Assembly: GCA_021018995.1 (NCBI GenBank)
Contig: CM037584.1
Span: 173,308,317-173,372,316 of the forward strand
Direction of reading: 5' to 3'
DNA from: Chloranthus sessilifolius
Taxonomy: Eukaryota; Streptophyta; Magnoliopsida; Chloranthales; Chloranthaceae
DNA: 64,000 nucleotides
The notes beneath the pieces are model-generated. The model was not told the DNA's origin, ran no database searches, and saw only the letters and a list, made by a program, of their open reading frames with translations. Below, piece by piece: positions 61,185 to 64,000 of the stretch. Positions within the stretch are counted from its first letter, which is position 1, and each line of letters begins with the position of its first letter. The translations under genes and the position numbers were made by a program.

Positions 61185-61481
61185 AAGTATAGATGAAAGA
61201 CAAGAAAACTCAAGCAAGTTATGATGCCTTGTCACGTGAAAAATTATTATAACCATGTCATGATCTATACCATTGTTTATGTGCTATTTGATTTGCTTAT
61301 CATAAATGTCAAGTAGAATTGCTTTATTGACTTGTTAACACTTGTTTAAACTACTAGAATTACTCATGTGCCTAGATACACTCGAGGTTATTTACACGTC
61401 CAATGATCTTTCAATTATTGTGTATCCAAGGTAATAATGTCACAACTATGTCCTAGGCGTACTGTGAGAATGAGTACAAGT
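61185..61481. repeat. Dispersed repeat copy related to 51070-51500
   Basis: Shares agaattgctttattg, ctagaattactcatgtg, cgtccaatgatc and cctaggc...ctgtgagaatgag with the loop and right arm of the inverted repeat at 50560-51605. It lacks the central part of that arm. The Copia 3' LTR begins where the similarity stops. Confidence 0.65.
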
Positions 61482-61660
61482 TGATTAGTTTAGGGTTAGG
61501 TAAGGAAGAAGAAGAAGAAGAGAAAGAATTAGGGTTGAGTTGTTATCTCAAACCCCCTTATCATTAGTATTTATAGGATCCTTACAAAAGGTTATTTACA
61601 CCCACATTAACCTACGCACACTCCCATAATATTGTATAAACTACTACTGACACACCAACA
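61482..61660 (-). repeat. Probable short 3' LTR of the truncated Copia
   Basis: It begins TGTTGGTGTGTCAG on the minus strand directly after the polypurine tract. The outer end is placed at ...CTAATCA, where similarity to the older repeat (51070-51500) resumes. About 179 bp. There is no second LTR to confirm it. Confidence 0.6.
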
Positions 61661-61919
61661 CTCCCCCTCAGATTGGTGCATAGATATCTATCATGCCCAG
61701 CTTGGAGGTGACGTCATACAATCGTTTTCCTCCAACGGCCTTTGGCAGTATGTCTGCCAGCTGATCTTCAAATCTCACATGAAGAATACAAAATTCATGT
61801 GATGCGGATGGCAAGACAGTCAACTTCTACATGTTTCGTCCTTTCATGATACATGGGATTTTCGGCTATGTGGAGAGCTGCTTTGTTGTCCCCGCACAAG
61901 ATCATATGTAATTTGACAT

Positions 61920-62207
61920 TCACCCCAGATCTTCCAAGATAAACCTGAGCCACATCCCTTCACGAGCACCTTGGGAAATAGCTCTATATTCTTCTTGTGC
62001 ACTTGAGTAGGACACTACATGTTTGTTACTGCTCCAAGTCACTAGGTTCCCACCAAGGAAGATACAATAACCAGTAATGGACCTTCTGTCACTCAAGGAA
62101 CCGGCCCAGTCTACAATAGTAAACACCTCAATATCTAAATGCCCATGATTACTATAGAGGAGACCTCTGCTTGGACTCCCCTTCAAGTACCTCAAGATTT
62201 TGTACAC
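61920..62207 (-). pseudogene. Copia RNase H remnant
   Basis: The open frame carries KILRYLKGSPSRGLLYS, DWAGSLSDRRSITGYCIFLG and [15 protein letters not shown], the full RNase H signature order of a Copia polyprotein. The expected second D in D-W-A-G is present. Confidence 0.85.
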
Positions 62208-62554
62208 AACACTTAAATGTGTGGTTCTTGGAGAACACTGAACACGTGTTGACTTACCACACCCACGGCATACGCTATGTTTGGACGAGTCATAGTTAGG
62301 TAGATATGTTCTCCCACAAGTCGTTGATATATATGTGCATCCTTGAGAAGCTCTTCATCTTCTCCACTAAGCCTATGATTTTGCTCTATGAATGTGATTG
62401 ATGGCTTACCCAACTACCAGCTTCTTTCAACACACCAAGGGTGTATTTTATTTGCAATAGGGAAATCCCCTTCTGGGATCTAGCCACTTCAATCCCCGGG
62501 AAATAATTGAGAGGGCCCAAGTTTTTCATCTAAAGATTTTACTCAAGCAGCATT

Positions 62555-63007
62555 TCAGCCACAATATTTCCTCACTGGCATCCCCATTGACAATAATGTC
62601 ATCAACATATACAACAAGAGCTTTAATATGATCACTTTTTTCCCAAACAACGTATGGTCATAATAGCTTCTTCTATACTCAAACTCCATAACAGCTTTAC
62701 TGAATTTCTGAAACCAAGCTCTAGGCAATTGCTTTAACCCATAGATTGACTTTTTCAATTTACAAATATTTCCTTTCTCCCCCTAACGAGAGAAGCCTAG
62801 GGAAAAGGACATATAAACTTCTTCCTTTAGATCTCTATGGGGAAAAGCATTTTTCACGTCAAGCTGGTATAGGGGCCAATCTTTGTATGCAGCCAGAGAC
62901 AAGAAGACACGAGTAGTATTGGACTTGGCAACTGGAGCAAATGTATCATGATAATCAACCCTTGTGTCTGAGTAAATTCCCTTGCGACAAATCTTGGTTT
63001 GTATCAC
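62555..63007 (-). pseudogene. Copia reverse transcriptase remnant
   Basis: Two frames carry DTFAPVAKSNTTRVFLSLAA with YQLDVKNAF, and [20 protein letters not shown]. The YVDD region reads [13 protein letters not shown] in a shifted frame, so the domain is broken. The expected NAFLHGDL reads NAFPHRDL. Confidence 0.8.
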
Positions 63008-63392
63008 TCTACAAAACCATCAGGTCTATACTTTACGGTGTAGACACACGTACTTCCAACTACCTTTTTCCATACAAGAAGCTCAACAACATCCAAAGTT
63101 TTGTTATGGTCAAGGGCCTTCATTTCATGCATCATGGCTTCCTTCCATTATGGCTGAGAAAGGGCTTCTAAAACACTTGTAGAAATGGTTGTAGAGTCTA
63201 ATGAAGACACAAATGGCTTGTGAGAAGCCAAACAATTCTAGTAGGATACAAACTTACTGACCATGTTTTCTTTAAGAGTAGAGTTGATACACTAGTCCAC
63301 ATAGGACCCAACATGCAAATCTAACACTGCAAATTTTCCAAAATTGTTCTTGTTAAGTTAATTTTTTTAAGCATATTTGTACTACATATCAT

Positions 63393-63530
63393 GGTTTTAA
63401 AACACGAAAACTCGACTCGACTCGGAACTCAGCTGAGTAGAGTTAACTCGGAAACTCATTCCAACTCGACTCGGACTGACTCGAATTATTTAAAAAATAG
63501 TTCAAATATAATGTGTATATATATATATAA
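63393..63530. repeat. Palindrome-rich repeat (actcgactcgg type)
   Basis: It begins catggttttaaaacacgaaa and has gactcgactcgg words like the repeat at 25253-25640. It marks the upstream limit of the truncated Copia. The right end was not resolved; an AT run is at 63516-63528. Confidence 0.5.
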
Positions 63531-64000
63531 AATGTGATAAAATATATAAAAAGGTAGGCTTTACTGTTGTTGGAAGTCTCAAATATTAAATAGTGCAATA
63601 GTGCAGGTGGTAGTCCGTTATTGGAATATGTTACAGCCAAATAATCACACCTATTAGCTGGTACAAAGCATCCAATTGGTGGGCGTTGTCATTTTAAGAT
63701 CAGCCATTAAAAAATAACATCAATGGTTAATATTAAGTGCACAGATCAGATATTTTAAAACCCTATAGATAAACGATTTCCGATCCCACTTCAGTTCACA
63801 AGATGATGCAAATCAATCTAACAGGTTCGAATCATCAAAAAAATTATAAAAAGTCGAGTAGACCGTCATTTAAAACCAGAGAGGGAGATTAGGGCTGGCC
63901 AGATAGTGACATGAATGAGTAAGTAAGGCTGGAGCGTGATTATGGCTGAAGCGCTTCTTCTTCTTCCCCTGCTTAGCGATTTTAGGGCTAGAGCATTTTA

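Larger units (their letters stand above)
61482..63390 (-). mobile_element. 5'-truncated Copia element, RT to 3' LTR
   Basis: On the minus strand: RT pieces VDYHDTFAPVAKSNTTRVF and YQLDVKNAFPHRDLKEEVYM, then [19 protein letters not shown], then RNase H with DWAGSLSDRRSITGYCIFLG and NLVTWSSNKHVVSYSSAQEE, then a polypurine tract TGAGGGGGAG (61661-61670 complement) and a short LTR. No 5' LTR is seen before the palindrome-rich repeat at about 63393. Frames are interrupted. Confidence 0.85.

Overview
This is nuclear DNA of a flowering plant with a repeat-rich genome. The evidence is two split genes with plant-type proteins and mostly GT-AG introns, plus plant Copia LTR retrotransposons, L1-type and RTE-type LINEs, tRNA-derived SINEs and MITEs. 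AT-rich introns and non-grass-like codon use point away from grasses; I cannot name the species.

Layout. (1) 1-3.7 kb is repeat DNA, mainly a large inverted repeat (arms 729-1396 and 2929-3625). (2) 3736-21139, minus strand, is a complete nine-exon gene for PRD1, a meiotic double-strand-break factor. Joining the exons gives an open frame of 1282 codons plus a stop. Its third intron is 9.7 kb and holds a degenerate Copia element (9074-15044); four other introns carry short palindrome-rich repeats. (3) 21.2-24.1 kb is the spacer between the two genes. (4) 24118-49338, minus strand, holds the last ten coding exons (463 codons plus stop) of SEC23, a COPII coat subunit. Its introns contain two RTE LINE fragments, a MULE-type MITE with a 9-bp target duplication, two SINEs, the 3' end of one L1-type LINE and a full-length dead one (42394-48759) with its target duplication. 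(5) 49.4-64 kb is a graveyard of nested repeats. It includes a non-autonomous LTR element (52026-54944) inside one copy of a tandem duplication, a related solo LTR (57884-58882) inside a SINE, a GC-rich tract with PBS-like motifs, and the 3' end of another Copia element (61482-about 63390).

The two genes lie head to tail on the minus strand and have no obvious functional link: one acts in meiotic recombination, the other in ER export. The N-terminal half of SEC23 is not recognisable between 49339 and 64000, so it lies beyond the window or is lost.

The most unusual material is in the repeats. One group is a dispersed set of short elements with similar ends (roughly catrgttcaaaat and its complement) but different self-complementary interiors at each locus. 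The other is the non-autonomous LTR family, which carries an unrecognised ORF and a cgatcgatcgaaatt array in its LTR. I saw no sign of a new multi-gene system.
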